A model generated the notes under the pieces. That model saw only the letters and a list, made by a program, of their open reading frames with translations. It ran no database searches and was not told the DNA's origin. From Thalassospira xianhensis MCCC 1A02616 (lineage in GTDB: Bacteria > Pseudomonadota > Alphaproteobacteria > Rhodospirillales > Thalassospiraceae): 64,000 nt of DNA. Position 1 is the first letter of the stretch; every line of letters begins with the position of its first letter. The stretch spans positions 1 to 64,000 of the forward strand of contig NZ_JPWA01000010.1 in assembly GCF_003326475.1 (NCBI RefSeq), in the 5' to 3' direction. This document shows, one piece after another, positions 34,947-43,875 of the stretch. Position numbers and translations under genes: made by a program.

Positions 34947-35636
34947 AAACGTCAAGTGCAGAATTGGAACAGTTGCTTGTCCGAGACGCGAAATATCGAC
35001 CCAAGAACCCTGAAACGCCGCGAAGCGCTTATTGATGCGGCCCGTGAACTTTTTTGTGAGCACGGCCTTTCGGGCACGACACTTGAAATGATCACGGCCG
35101 AGGCAGGTGGGTCCCGCCGGACAATTTACGAACTGTTTGGCAATAAGGACGGCGTGTTCGAAGCGGTGATTCGCGATTGCACGGGACGTGTGGTTGCGGT
35201 CATGGCCGATCTGGAATTGTCACAGATGCCGTTGCGCGCCGCCCTGATCCGCTTTGGCGAAACACTGATGACACTTCTGACGACACCGGAAACCATCCGC
35301 TATATGCGGTTGTTTCTGTCCGAAGTTCCGCGTTTCCCGCATCTGGGCAAGGTGTTTTATGAAAGCGGCCTGATGACCGGACGCCGGATCATCACATCTT
35401 ATTTCGAACGCCAGATGGAAGAAGGCACTTTCCCGAAAAGCGATCCAAAACAGGCGGCCGTTTTTTTCACAAGCCTGCTTAAGGCCGATTACGATTTTCG
35501 GCAAATGACCTATGTCGGCTGGGAACCGCATGCAAAGGATTTGCATAGCCATGTGATTGCCGCGGTCGATATGTTCCTGCGTGGCTATGGACTTGATCCG
35601 GCAACCGTCGACCAGAAAGCCTCGGTGCAGGCGTAA
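34929..35636 (+). CDS. TetR-family transcriptional regulator
   Basis: 235 aa or fewer. HTH region REALIDAARELFCEHGLSGTTLEMITAEAGGSRRTIYELFGNKDGVFEAVI is clear, followed by a helical ligand domain with a TetR_C-like pattern (LRAALIRFGETLMTLLTTPETIRYMRLFLSEVPRFPHLGKVFYE). The start is unresolved: ATG 34929 lies within the operator, while GTG 34956 and TTG 34977 (GGAA 7 nt before) are downstream options and the HTH would be intact with any of them. It is the probable repressor of the divergent EmrAB pair and of itself. Confidence 0.88.
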   Translation: MVPISTKRQVQNWNSCLSETRNIDPRTLKRREALIDAARELFCEHGLSGTTLEMITAEAGGSRRTIYELFGNKDGVFEAVIRDCTGRVVAVMADLELSQMPLRAALIRFGETLMTLLTTPETIRYMRLFLSEVPRFPHLGKVFYESGLMTGRRIITSYFERQMEEGTFPKSDPKQAAVFFTSLLKADYDFRQMTYVGWEPHAKDLHSHVIAAVDMFLRGYGLDPATVDQKASVQA

Positions 35637-35661
35637 GTCTGCCACACCGGGCGTTTCCCGC

Positions 35662-35832
35662 TCAGAACATGATCAGTAGGCGATAGGCAATCGGCCCCAT
35701 CATCGTGATCACCCCGATCCAGACAAGGGCAAGCCCCCATCCCCGGTCGCGGAAGCTGTATCCAACGCCCAAAAGGCAGAAGCCGACAATACACAACGCG
35801 ATGATGATATTGGTTTCATAAGGCAGGTTCAT
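35662..35832 (-). CDS. 56-residue two-span membrane protein
   Basis: ATG at 35832 is preceded by GGGGGATACC, a strong ribosome-binding site, and is preferred over earlier in-frame Met codons. The product has two hydrophobic segments (NIIIALCIVGFCLLGVGYSF and ALVWIGVITMMGPIAYRLLI) joined by RDRGWG. Function unknown. An FNR-type box lies ~105 bp upstream in the region shared with icd. Confidence 0.65.
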   Translation of the reverse strand: MNLPYETNIIIALCIVGFCLLGVGYSFRDRGWGLALVWIGVITMMGPIAYRLLIMF

Positions 35833-35935
35833 GGTATCCCCCATGCGCTTCCGGTTTGGCGATGCCGGAGTCTTCCCCCTTGAACCCGACAAATGCGAGT
35901 TTGACCCATTCCATAACCGTTTTCTTTGATCAGGA

Positions 35936-35949
35936 TCATGCCGCCTTAC
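35936..35949. promoter_or_regulatory. FNR-type box
   Basis: TTGATCAGGATCAT differs from TTGAT-N4-ATCAA at the final base. It could act on the leftward 56-aa membrane protein gene or on icd. Confidence 0.45.
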
Positions 35950-36153
35950 ATGACATACCCCTTGCCCGTGTTTTGCATATTAATTCAGGCAATGGTGTAA
36001 ATATCGGACAAACCAGCGTTTTTCCGGGTCATCTCGCAACCGGTCAAAGTGCAAAAACCCGCCAGTTTCCGCCTTGCGCGAAAGTCTTAACAACGATGTT
36101 GCGCCGCCCTCTTTGATTTTCTGATTTCATCCTGTATGTTGCGGGCTCCCGAC

Positions 36154-36234
36154 GCGGCCAGGGCGCTCCCTCGCGCGCCGGATGACATGTAAAATGGCAG
36201 CCGCGCTGTATCCTGGCCGCGGCCAGAAAGGGAG
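36154..36234 (+). promoter_or_regulatory. icd leader with alternative base-pairings
   Basis: GCGGCCAGG (36154-36162) is perfectly complementary to CCTGGCCGC (36212-36220). The latter also forms a local hairpin with GCCAG (CTGGC 36213-36217 / 36222-36226), which abuts the ribosome-binding site AAAGGGAG (36227-36234). The two pairings exclude each other. No known riboswitch class is recognised. Confidence 0.35.
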
Positions 36235-36240
36235 TATTCC

Positions 36241-37455
36241 ATGAGCAAGATTCAAGTGAAGAATCCCGTCGTCGAGCTCGACGGCGACGAAATGACCCGG
36301 ATCATCTGGGACTTCATTAAAACCAAGCTGATCCTGCCGTATCTCGACATTGATCTTAAATATTACGATCTGTCGGTTCAGAAACGTGACGAGACCAACG
36401 ACCAGATCACCATTGATGCCGCAAATGCCATCAAAGAACACCGTGTTGGTGTCAAATGCGCGACCATCACCCCGGACGAGCAGCGCGTTGAGGAATTCGG
36501 CCTGAAGAAAATGTGGAAGTCGCCGAACGGCACCATCCGCAACATCATCGGCGGTACGGTTTTCCGCCAGCCGATCATCTGCTCGAACGTTCCGCGTCTG
36601 GTTCCGGGTTGGACCCAGCCGATCGTTATCGGCCGTCATGCTTTTGGTGACCAGTACCGTGCGACCGACTTCAAGGTTCCGGGTGCCGGCAAACTGACCA
36701 TCAAGTTCCAGCCAGCAGACGGCGGCGAGCCCATCGAACACGAAGTCTTCGACTTCCCGTCTTCGGGCGTTGCCATGTCGATGTACAACCTTGATGAAAG
36801 CATCATCGGGTTTGCACGCGCCTGCATGAACTATGGCCTTGCTCTTGGCTGGCCGGTTTACCTGTCGACCAAGAACACGATCATGAAAGCCTATGACGGC
36901 CGCTTCAAGGATCTGTTCGAGGAAGTCTTCCAGAACGAATTTGCCGACAAATTCAAGGCTGCGGGCATCACCTATGAACACCGCCTGATCGACGACATGG
37001 TTGCATGCGCGATGAAGTGGAATGGTGGTTTCGTCTGGGCTTGTAAAAACTATGACGGCGACGTTCAGTCCGACACCGTCGCACAGGGCTTTGGCTCGCT
37101 CGGTCTGATGACCTCGGTTCTGATGACGCCGGATGGACAGACCGTTGAAGCAGAAGCTGCACACGGCACCGTCACCCGCCACTATCGCCAGCACCAGCAG
37201 GGCAAAGAAACCTCGACCAACCCGATTGCGTCAATCTTTGCCTGGACGCAGGGCCTGAAATACCGTGGCGAGTTCGACAACACCCCGGAAGTCGTGAAAT
37301 TTGCCGAAACCCTTGAGAAAGTCTGTGTCGACACCGTCGAAGCCGGCTTCATGACCAAGGATCTGGCATTGCTGATCGGTCCGAACCAGAAATGGTTGAC
37401 CACCACGCAGTTCCTCGACAAACTTGACGAAGGCCTGAAAGTTGCTATGGGCTGA
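36241..37455 (+). CDS. icd: NADP-dependent isocitrate dehydrogenase
   Basis: 404 aa TCA-cycle enzyme converting isocitrate to 2-oxoglutarate. The homodimeric alpha/eukaryote-type sequence is unmistakable: [121 protein letters not shown] (metal-binding Asp residues) and [17 protein letters not shown] (NADP site). Strong RBS AAAGGGAG. Single gene with a good terminator. Confidence 0.97.
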   Translation: MSKIQVKNPVVELDGDEMTRIIWDFIKTKLILPYLDIDLKYYDLSVQKRDETNDQITIDAANAIKEHRVGVKCATITPDEQRVEEFGLKKMWKSPNGTIRNIIGGTVFRQPIICSNVPRLVPGWTQPIVIGRHAFGDQYRATDFKVPGAGKLTIKFQPADGGEPIEHEVFDFPSSGVAMSMYNLDESIIGFARACMNYGLALGWPVYLSTKNTIMKAYDGRFKDLFEEVFQNEFADKFKAAGITYEHRLIDDMVACAMKWNGGFVWACKNYDGDVQSDTVAQGFGSLGLMTSVLMTPDGQTVEAEAAHGTVTRHYRQHQQGKETSTNPIASIFAWTQGLKYRGEFDNTPEVVKFAETLEKVCVDTVEAGFMTKDLALLIGPNQKWLTTTQFLDKLDEGLKVAMG

Positions 37456-37481
37456 TTGCCCTGCACCTTCCCTGAATGATG

Positions 37482-37520
37482 AAACCCCGCCGGTGCGAAC
37501 TGGCGGGGTTTTGTTTTGCC
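37482..37520 (+). terminator. icd terminator
   Basis: Perfect 10-bp stem AAACCCCGCC (37482-37491) / GGCGGGGTTT (37502-37511), then TTGTTTT. Confidence 0.92.
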
Positions 37521-37543
37521 CGAGATCAGCACGGTTGGGACGA

Positions 37544-37576
37544 CAAAAAAAGCCCCGCCGGAGGGGACCAGCGGGG
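37544..37576 (-). terminator. Terminator of the Gly/Asn-rich protein gene
   Basis: On the minus strand CCCCGC (37576-37571) pairs with GCGGGG (37558-37553), followed by CTTTTTTT. Confidence 0.75.
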
Positions 37577-37642
37577 ATAAGTTTGCTGCGTGTCCCAACC
37601 AAAGAACGTACAGCAGAAAGCAGGATCAGCTGCTTTTGATGA

Positions 37643-38496
<854 letters not shown>

Positions 38497-38624
38497 TTTT
38501 TCGTACCCACCTATGAGGTCCAACCTTGTGGATGATTTCATCCGGTGATTTGCAAGGATAACGCGCACGCTTTCCATTTTCATCCCGCTGATTGAACTTT
38601 TTTTCAGATTTTTTGAACTGTGAT

Positions 38625-38650
38625 GGAAGAAACAGACGCTCGCGCGCGTT
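38625..38650 (+). promoter_or_regulatory. Possible EcfG-like promoter of the ECF sigma operon
   Basis: GGAAG (38625-38629) and CGTT (38647-38650) are 17 bp apart, one mismatch from GGAAC-N16/17-CGTT. Just upstream, TTGAACT occurs twice 21 bp apart (38592-38598 and 38613-38619), two helical turns, a candidate activator site. Confidence 0.35.
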
Positions 38651-38704
38651 ATCTGCATAACAAGACACCAGATTTAGAAAGATGATCACGGTCGGGAGTT
38701 CGGT

Positions 38705-39229
38705 TTGGAACCGGCAATACGCGCAGAAATGACAGAGTTGCTGCCCCGCATCCTGCGATTTGCAAGATCGCTGACCCGTGACGCCACCGCAGCAGAGGAT
38801 CTCGTTCAGACCTCCTATATTAAAGCGGTCGAGCGGATTGATCAGTATGAATGCGGCACACGTCTGGACAGCTGGATGTTCCGGATTGTCCAGACCAGCT
38901 GGATTGACGAAAAACGGCGCGAGCAACGCCGTGGTGTCGTGATTTCGTTTGAGGACGCGCGTGAGATCACCATGCCCTCGCATGGGCATGGTGGCACAGA
39001 CCGCATGTTCCTTCAAAAGGCGCTTGGCAACCTGCCCGAAGAACAGCGCGCGGCCCTGACACTGGTTTTGTTTGAGGGTTACACCTATCGCGAGGCTAGC
39101 GGCATTCTGGATATTCCGCACGGAACGGTGATGAGCCGGGTGGCCCGTGCGCGCACCTATCTGGCCCGTCTTCATGACGAGGACGGCACCGAAAATGACG
39201 ATGAAGACATTCAGCGAGGATCATCATGA
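38705..39229 (+). CDS. ECF-type RNA polymerase sigma factor
   Basis: 174 aa. Sigma region 2 is LLPRILRFARSLTRDATAAEDLVQTSYIKAVERIDQYECGTRLDSWMFRIVQTSWIDEKRR, and region 4 is LGNLPEEQRAALTLVLFEGYTYREASGILDIPHGTVMSRVARARTYLARL. TTG 38705 has GGGAG 6 nt upstream; ATG 38729 is an alternative. Its stop overlaps the anti-sigma ATG (ATGA, 39226-39229). The partner anti-sigma carries a membrane helix, so it responds to an envelope signal rather than being the NepR-controlled EcfG itself. Confidence 0.93.
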   Translation: MEPAIRAEMTELLPRILRFARSLTRDATAAEDLVQTSYIKAVERIDQYECGTRLDSWMFRIVQTSWIDEKRREQRRGVVISFEDAREITMPSHGHGGTDRMFLQKALGNLPEEQRAALTLVLFEGYTYREASGILDIPHGTVMSRVARARTYLARLHDEDGTENDDEDIQRGSS

Positions 39230-39993
39230 GTAATAGTTTGTCAGAACAGGATTATGCCTTGCTGTCCGCCTATGTCGATGGTGAGCTGGGTCCGACGGAT
39301 TGCCGTAAGGTGGAAGACCGGATCGGTAATTGCCCAAGGATGCGACGGCAATTCGAAATCATTGCCGGACAGTCGGTTATGTTGCGCAGCCAGTCCGAAC
39401 GCCTTTTGAGCGATACGGTATATCCCGACCTCTCAAAGCGGATCGCCGGTATCCTTGACGGGCAATCCGCAACGGCACCATCCATAACCAATGACGCGCC
39501 GTCTGTTGCGATCCCGAAAGCGGCAAACTCCAATACGCGCACGGCCATTTTCACCGGCATCGGTGCGGCGGCTGCAGTCCTTCTGGCCTTTGTTGGGGGT
39601 AGCTGGTTTTCGCAAAATCTTGCGCCGAATGGCGTAATGTCTGGCACCAATGCGCAGCTTGCGGAATATTCACCGGTCAATAACCCGGTTCTGGATGCTC
39701 AGATCAGTGAAACGCTGGAAAACACGCTAAGCGGTACGATCCGCAAGGTATCTCTTCGCAAAACCGATATTGGTGAAAGCGAAACCCTGATCGAACCGTT
39801 GCGAACCTTCCAGCAGAACGGCTTGTATTGCCGTGAATATCAGGTGACCTTCCCGTCAGCAGCCACCGAAGCCAATGCCTTCTTCGGCCGTGCCTGCCGA
39901 ACCGGTTCCGGCGTTTGGGAAACGGTTTATCGGCTGATACCGGGCGCTATGGATATGGAAAACCTGTCCAACGCGCCAGAACAGAAGCTCTAA
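39226..39993 (+). CDS. Membrane anti-sigma factor with C-terminal Cys-containing module
   Basis: 255 aa. Cytoplasmic N-terminus YALLSAYVDGELGPTDCRKVEDRIGNCPRMRRQFEI resembles the anti-sigma zinc-binding helix pair but has only C26 and C36 and no His, a degenerate ZAS. One membrane helix spans ~107-126. The outer part (160-236) holds a module LENTLSG...IEPLRTF...YCREYQ...RACRTGSGVWE (C202, C224) that recurs at the end of the next gene product. It is translationally coupled to the sigma gene and is the likely sensor/inhibitor. Confidence 0.85.
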   Translation: MSNSLSEQDYALLSAYVDGELGPTDCRKVEDRIGNCPRMRRQFEIIAGQSVMLRSQSERLLSDTVYPDLSKRIAGILDGQSATAPSITNDAPSVAIPKAANSNTRTAIFTGIGAAAAVLLAFVGGSWFSQNLAPNGVMSGTNAQLAEYSPVNNPVLDAQISETLENTLSGTIRKVSLRKTDIGESETLIEPLRTFQQNGLYCREYQVTFPSAATEANAFFGRACRTGSGVWETVYRLIPGAMDMENLSNAPEQKL

Positions 39994-40098
39994 TCAACAA
40001 TGTGGGTCGCGACCGCTTTTCAGGTCGCAACACCCTTATGGTCAACAGGCCCAAAACTAAAAGAACACTTGATAAAAAGAACACGAGGATCAGGATCG

Positions 40099-41088
40099 AT
40101 GTGCTGCTTGACCGCTTCGCGATATGCGATGGCGATTTTTCCTTTTCTGGCGATGGCCGCAACCGCTGGCTGTCAGGTGACCAATACATTCGACAGTTTT
40201 TCCCAATCCCTGAATGAACTCAATGACGGCATGTCCGCCTATGCCACAGAACGGACCAATGATGGTCCGGATATGGGATCGGCGAATTTGCCGAAATTCG
40301 GAACCGGGGATGCTTTTGTCTTTGACAGTGGCCGGGCGGTGTACGTGACCCAAACGTCGGGGGGAAAAATCTTCTGGAATGGCGGCGGCGATTACAGTTT
40401 CGTCACGACGGACGATTTTACCCTGCCTAATCTTGAATGGTCCTATACCGATAAGGAAGGTCAAAAACGATCCGGCACGGCATCCCTTCGCGACGGATCA
40501 GAAAGCATTTGGCCGCTGTCATTTGACAAGCAGGTCCGGATTTATACCACGTCGGAAAATATCGATCCTGAAACCGGCAAGCCCGATCAGTATCAGCAAT
40601 GGCTAAGCTGCAGCGTACCCGCAACGGAAACCGTGACGGTCGAAGCCGGGACCTTTGATACCTATATCGTTGAATGTGCACGTTACTGGCAGCAATGGTG
40701 GATGCAAACCACAAAATGGTGGTACGCGCCCGAAATCGGTTATTACGTCAAGCGCGAACGCAACTGGAAATCGGGTCAGGACCATAGCGAGGAACTGATT
40801 ACTTTTGGCCCGGCGCCGACCAAAATCCCGGCAGCAGATCGCAAACGCCTTGCAGCATTGGTTCAGGCAACACTGGAAGATACGCTTTCAGGTAAAACCA
40901 TGACCAGCAAGGGTAACATTAGGATTGCAGTTACCCCGCTTAAAACGGAGCAAACCGACAAGGGCGCTTGGTGCCGCACCTATCGCCAATCCCTGAGTGC
41001 ACGCAACCGTACCAGCAGCCAGATAAAAACCGCATGCCGCACCAAAAGTGGTTGGGTTATAGAGGATGATGTTGCCGGAAAATCATGA
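40099..41088 (+). CDS. Lipoprotein sharing the anti-sigma C-terminal module
   Basis: 329 aa from ATG 40099 (AGGA upstream). Lipobox AATAGC places the lipidated Cys at 25. Residues ~65-240 form a Trp/Tyr-rich beta domain (EWSYTDKEGQKRSGTASL, FDTYIVECARYWQQWWMQTTKWWYAPEIGYYVKRERNW). Residues 255-320 (LEDTLSG...VTPLKTE...WCRTYRQ...TACRTKSGWV, C292, C313) match the outer module of the anti-sigma factor; both recall the C-terminal domain of rickettsial 17-kDa-type surface antigens. It is third in the operon. A shared ligand or direct contact with the anti-sigma factor is inferred. Confidence 0.82.
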   Translation: MCCLTASRYAMAIFPFLAMAATAGCQVTNTFDSFSQSLNELNDGMSAYATERTNDGPDMGSANLPKFGTGDAFVFDSGRAVYVTQTSGGKIFWNGGGDYSFVTTDDFTLPNLEWSYTDKEGQKRSGTASLRDGSESIWPLSFDKQVRIYTTSENIDPETGKPDQYQQWLSCSVPATETVTVEAGTFDTYIVECARYWQQWWMQTTKWWYAPEIGYYVKRERNWKSGQDHSEELITFGPAPTKIPAADRKRLAALVQATLEDTLSGKTMTSKGNIRIAVTPLKTEQTDKGAWCRTYRQSLSARNRTSSQIKTACRTKSGWVIEDDVAGKS

Positions 41089-41119
41089 TTCTGGCGGATT
41101 TTTCGATCCGGTCAGGTGA

Positions 41120-41869
41120 TCAGTATTGTGCGCGGTTCAGCAACCGGGCCAGTTCGCCACTGTCGCGTAATTCCAGAAGAGCGGCATTGAAATCCTGCAT
41201 GATTTTGCCAGCTCTGGGATGGTTCAGGCCAACCACGAAATGCAATGGCATTGTGGAAAGCGGCTCATCAATATTGCCGAAATGATCCAGTTCCAGTCCG
41301 GCGGCGCGTATGGAATCGTGGGCTTCTGACCGTGGTGCAATTACAATATCGACCCGCCCTGCCTCCAGAAGTTTGAAACAGGTACGCATATCAGGCGGTG
41401 CATGGCGGGTTGCCCGCCCGGTTGCCAGCATCTGACTTGTCCTGCCGAGTTCGGCATAGCCCAGCGGCAGGCAAAGTGCCGTACCATTCAAATCATCGAT
41501 GGTTTCAAAATTCTGGCGAGATTTGGCATACCAGCCAAAAGCCGACAGACTGGCAACCGGTTCGGAGAACAGGACCGTACGCGCCCGAAACGGGGTATAG
41601 GCATAGGGGAAAGTGCCTTCGACCTCCCCTTTGACCGTCATGTCATAGCCCTGACGCCAGGACCGCCAGATAATCTCGGCATGATCATATCCGGCAATCT
41701 CGAACGCGCGTCGGACAATCTCGGTCATGATACCGCCATCAGGAAGATCACGTCCGGTAAAGGGGGCAAAGTAATCCCCCGTCACGATCCGGACATGATC
41801 GGCCTTTGCCTGCGCCGCCATCATCAGCAACGCAGTCAACACCAGCATCATGACCCATTGTTTTTTCAT
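41120..41869 (-). CDS. Periplasmic amino-acid-type solute-binding protein
   Basis: 249 aa, SBP_bac_3 fold with a signal peptide (MLVLTALLMMAAQAKA). Motifs GDYFAPFTGRDLPDGGIMTEIVRRAFEIAGY, WRQGYDMTVKGEVEGTFPYAYTPFRARTVLFSEP and DLNGTALCLPLGYA are typical. No ABC permease is adjacent. It converges on the lipoprotein gene with a 31-bp gap. A distant relative of the 14363/15548 pair. Confidence 0.88.
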   Translation of the reverse strand: MKKQWVMMLVLTALLMMAAQAKADHVRIVTGDYFAPFTGRDLPDGGIMTEIVRRAFEIAGYDHAEIIWRSWRQGYDMTVKGEVEGTFPYAYTPFRARTVLFSEPVASLSAFGWYAKSRQNFETIDDLNGTALCLPLGYAELGRTSQMLATGRATRHAPPDMRTCFKLLEAGRVDIVIAPRSEAHDSIRAAGLELDHFGNIDEPLSTMPLHFVVGLNHPRAGKIMQDFNAALLELRDSGELARLLNRAQY

Positions 41870-41988
41870 TCTTGACCCACTCCGCAGGGCATTCCTGCCC
41901 CCTGCATCTTATAGGTTAGGGGGGCGGGTGCTTCTTTCAAGCCATGCAAGACTTCGAACCTGCCCACACAACAATATCGCCCGATACC

Positions 41989-42026
41989 CACAAAAGAAAA
42001 ACCCCGTCAAAAGTTTGACGGGGTTT
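41989..42026 (-). terminator. Terminator of the pirin gene
   Basis: 13-bp complementary arms AAACCCCGTCAAA / TTTGACGGGGTTT (41999-42011 / 42014-42026). On the minus strand a TTCTTTT tract follows. Confidence 0.85.
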
Positions 42027-42049
42027 CTGGAACTTTATGAATATCTTTT

Positions 42050-42916
42050 TCAGGAAACAGCAGCCGCGCGGACAAACCGGCCACGCTGATAATCATCAAA
42101 GGCCTGCATCAGTTCCTGTTTGCTGCTCATGACGAACGGGCCATAGCGAACGACCGGTTCGTGCAGCGGACGGGCCGCGATCAGAAGCATCCGACCGCCT
42201 TCGGGCCCACCTTTAAGCGTAATGCTATCGCCATCATCGAGAACGGCCAGATGATGCGTGGTGACAGCCTTATCGGCAACAATCGCGTCCCCGATAAAAA
42301 CGTAAACCATCGCGGCATGGCCTTTGGGCAGCGGCAGGGTCACCTCGCGACCAGCCGACAGTTTGGCATCGATAAAGACCGGCTTGGTAGCAATGCCATT
42401 AACCGGGCCGGTTTTACCCATGAATTCACCCGCAACAAGCCGCAGATCAATTCCGTCTTCGGGGCTTATTTCGACCACATCGCTGCCTTCGATATTCTGG
42501 TAACGCGGGGTAACCATCTTATCCTTGGCCGGCAGATTGATCCAAAGCTGGAACCCCTGCAAAAGACCGTTTTCCTGTTCCGGGCTTTCGGAATGCAAAA
42601 TCCCGCTACCTGCGGTCATCCATTGCGCGCCGCCCGAACGCAGAACACCTTCATTGCCCATACTGTCCTTGTGGCGCATGGCACCTTCGACCATGTAGGT
42701 CACCGTTTCAAATCCACGATGGGGATGTTCTGGGAAACCGGCAATATATTCGTCGGCATTATCGGTCGAAATTGAATCGAGCATCAGAAACGGATCAAGC
42801 ATATCGAGCTTCGGCGATCCAACGGACCGTTTGAGCGACACACCAGCCCCATCGGATGTGTCCATCGCGCGAAGTACGCGGGCAACGCCACGCGGGGTTC
42901 TACCCTGTTCAGACAT
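42050..42916 (-). CDS. Pirin-family cupin protein
   Basis: 288 aa. The N-terminal cupin holds the metal motif FPEHPHRGFETVTYMVEGAMRHKDSMGNEGVLRSGGAQWMTAGSGILHSE (His residues and Glu), and a second cupin follows. Some pirins are quercetin 2,3-dioxygenases; others act in redox or quinone responses. It is upstream of wrbA only in the sense of the sequence; both are on the minus strand with separate terminators, so wrbA is transcribed independently. Confidence 0.93.
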   Translation of the reverse strand: MSEQGRTPRGVARVLRAMDTSDGAGVSLKRSVGSPKLDMLDPFLMLDSISTDNADEYIAGFPEHPHRGFETVTYMVEGAMRHKDSMGNEGVLRSGGAQWMTAGSGILHSESPEQENGLLQGFQLWINLPAKDKMVTPRYQNIEGSDVVEISPEDGIDLRLVAGEFMGKTGPVNGIATKPVFIDAKLSAGREVTLPLPKGHAAMVYVFIGDAIVADKAVTTHHLAVLDDGDSITLKGGPEGGRMLLIAARPLHEPVVRYGPFVMSSKQELMQAFDDYQRGRFVRAAAVS

Positions 42917-43012
42917 CGGGTCCTCCTGTCAGCAGCCGGGCATGTATCTGGCTGCGATCTGTGAAACTCTCATATCCCTCAATCTGGCAGAAAACTGTCG
43001 CGAAACAATGAT

Positions 43013-43030
43013 CAATCAGGCATCTGATTG
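43013..43030. promoter_or_regulatory. Palindrome upstream of the pirin gene
   Basis: CAATCAG-GCAT-CTGATTG, ~100 bp before the pirin start, with an outer GAAA/TTTC pair at 43002 and 43030. Possibly an operator; it lies just before the wrbA terminator. Confidence 0.4.
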
Positions 43031-43056
43031 TTTCCGTCCCCCCCCCAATCTACTCA

Positions 43057-43092
43057 GTAAAAAGGCCGCGCAGACATATCTGCGCGGCCTTT
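43057..43092 (-). terminator. Terminator of wrbA
   Basis: Perfect 14-bp stem AAAGGCCGCGCAGA / TCTGCGCGGCCTTT (43061-43074 / 43079-43092) with a CATA loop. The minus strand continues as TTTTTAC. Confidence 0.92.
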
Positions 43093-43110
43093 CATCAATG
43101 CAGCAATCCG

Positions 43111-43713
43111 TCAGACAGCCAGTTTTGCGGCCAGTTCGGCGACGTGCTTGCCCTGGAACTTGGCAATATCAAGCTCATTCTGCGATGGCTGACGTGAACC
43201 GTCGGCACCGGCCAGTGTTGTCGCACCATAGGGCGAACCGCCGGTGATTTCGTCCATATTGGTCAGTCCGGCACAACTGTATGGTACGCCAACAATCACC
43301 ATACCATGATGCAGAAGCGTTGTATGGGTCGAGGTGATGGTGGTTTCCTGACCACCATGCTGGGTTCCGGTCGAGGCAAAGACCGAACCGATCTTGCCGA
43401 TCAATGCACCCTTGGCCCAAAGGCCACCAGTCTGATCAAGGAAGTTACGCATCTGTGCTGACATATTGCCAAAACGGGTCGGCACACCAAAGATGATCGC
43501 ATCATATTCCGGAAGATCCGAAACTGTGGCAACCGGCGCAACCTGATCAAGCTTCGCACCCGCAGCCTTGGCTACATCTTCGGGCATGATCTCGGGCACA
43601 CGTTTGACATCGACATGTGTACCCGCCACACCGCGCGCACCTTCGGCCACCGCGTTCGCCATGGTTTCGATATGCCCGTACATTGAATAATAAAGAACCA
43701 GAACCTTGGCCAA
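43111..43713 (-). CDS. wrbA: NAD(P)H:quinone oxidoreductase WrbA
   Basis: 200 aa flavodoxin-like enzyme reducing quinones by two electrons. FMN phosphate loop [45 protein letters not shown] and [13 protein letters not shown] are WrbA signatures. An exact GGAAC-N17-CGTT general-stress promoter lies 110-136 bp upstream, consistent with WrbA being a stress protein in other bacteria. Confidence 0.96.
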   Translation of the reverse strand: MAKVLVLYYSMYGHIETMANAVAEGARGVAGTHVDVKRVPEIMPEDVAKAAGAKLDQVAPVATVSDLPEYDAIIFGVPTRFGNMSAQMRNFLDQTGGLWAKGALIGKIGSVFASTGTQHGGQETTITSTHTTLLHHGMVIVGVPYSCAGLTNMDEITGGSPYGATTLAGADGSRQPSQNELDIAKFQGKHVAELAAKLAV

Positions 43714-43823
43714 TTTTGCCTCCTTGATTAAAAAAAACTGTCGCCTCCAGCATGCGACAATTGCCGCCTTGCGAAAACGACCACATTGGAAACAGTCTAT
43801 TTCGCCCCACCTGTCCGGATCAG

Positions 43824-43849
43824 AACGCGCACTGCCCCGAAACTGTTCC
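43824..43849 (-). promoter_or_regulatory. EcfG-type general-stress promoter of wrbA
   Basis: GGAAC (43849-43845) and CGTT (43827-43824) separated by 17 bp on the minus strand, an exact match to the alphaproteobacterial EcfG consensus. Predicted leader ~105 nt. Confidence 0.65.
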
Positions 43850-43875
43850 GGGACAGACGTATTTGATCCCTTTGA

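Larger units (their letters stand above)
35833..36240. other. Intergenic region between divergent small membrane gene and icd
   Basis: No gene seen; a short + frame here lacks coding character. It contains an FNR-like box (35936-35949), an AT-rich stretch, and the structured icd leader (36154-36234). Confidence 0.5.

Noticed and set aside
42961-43060. Poly-C tract near 43037-43046 as a phase-variation switch
   Set aside because: The run of Cs lies in the gap between the pirin promoter palindrome and the wrbA terminator, not in a reading frame or between promoter elements.
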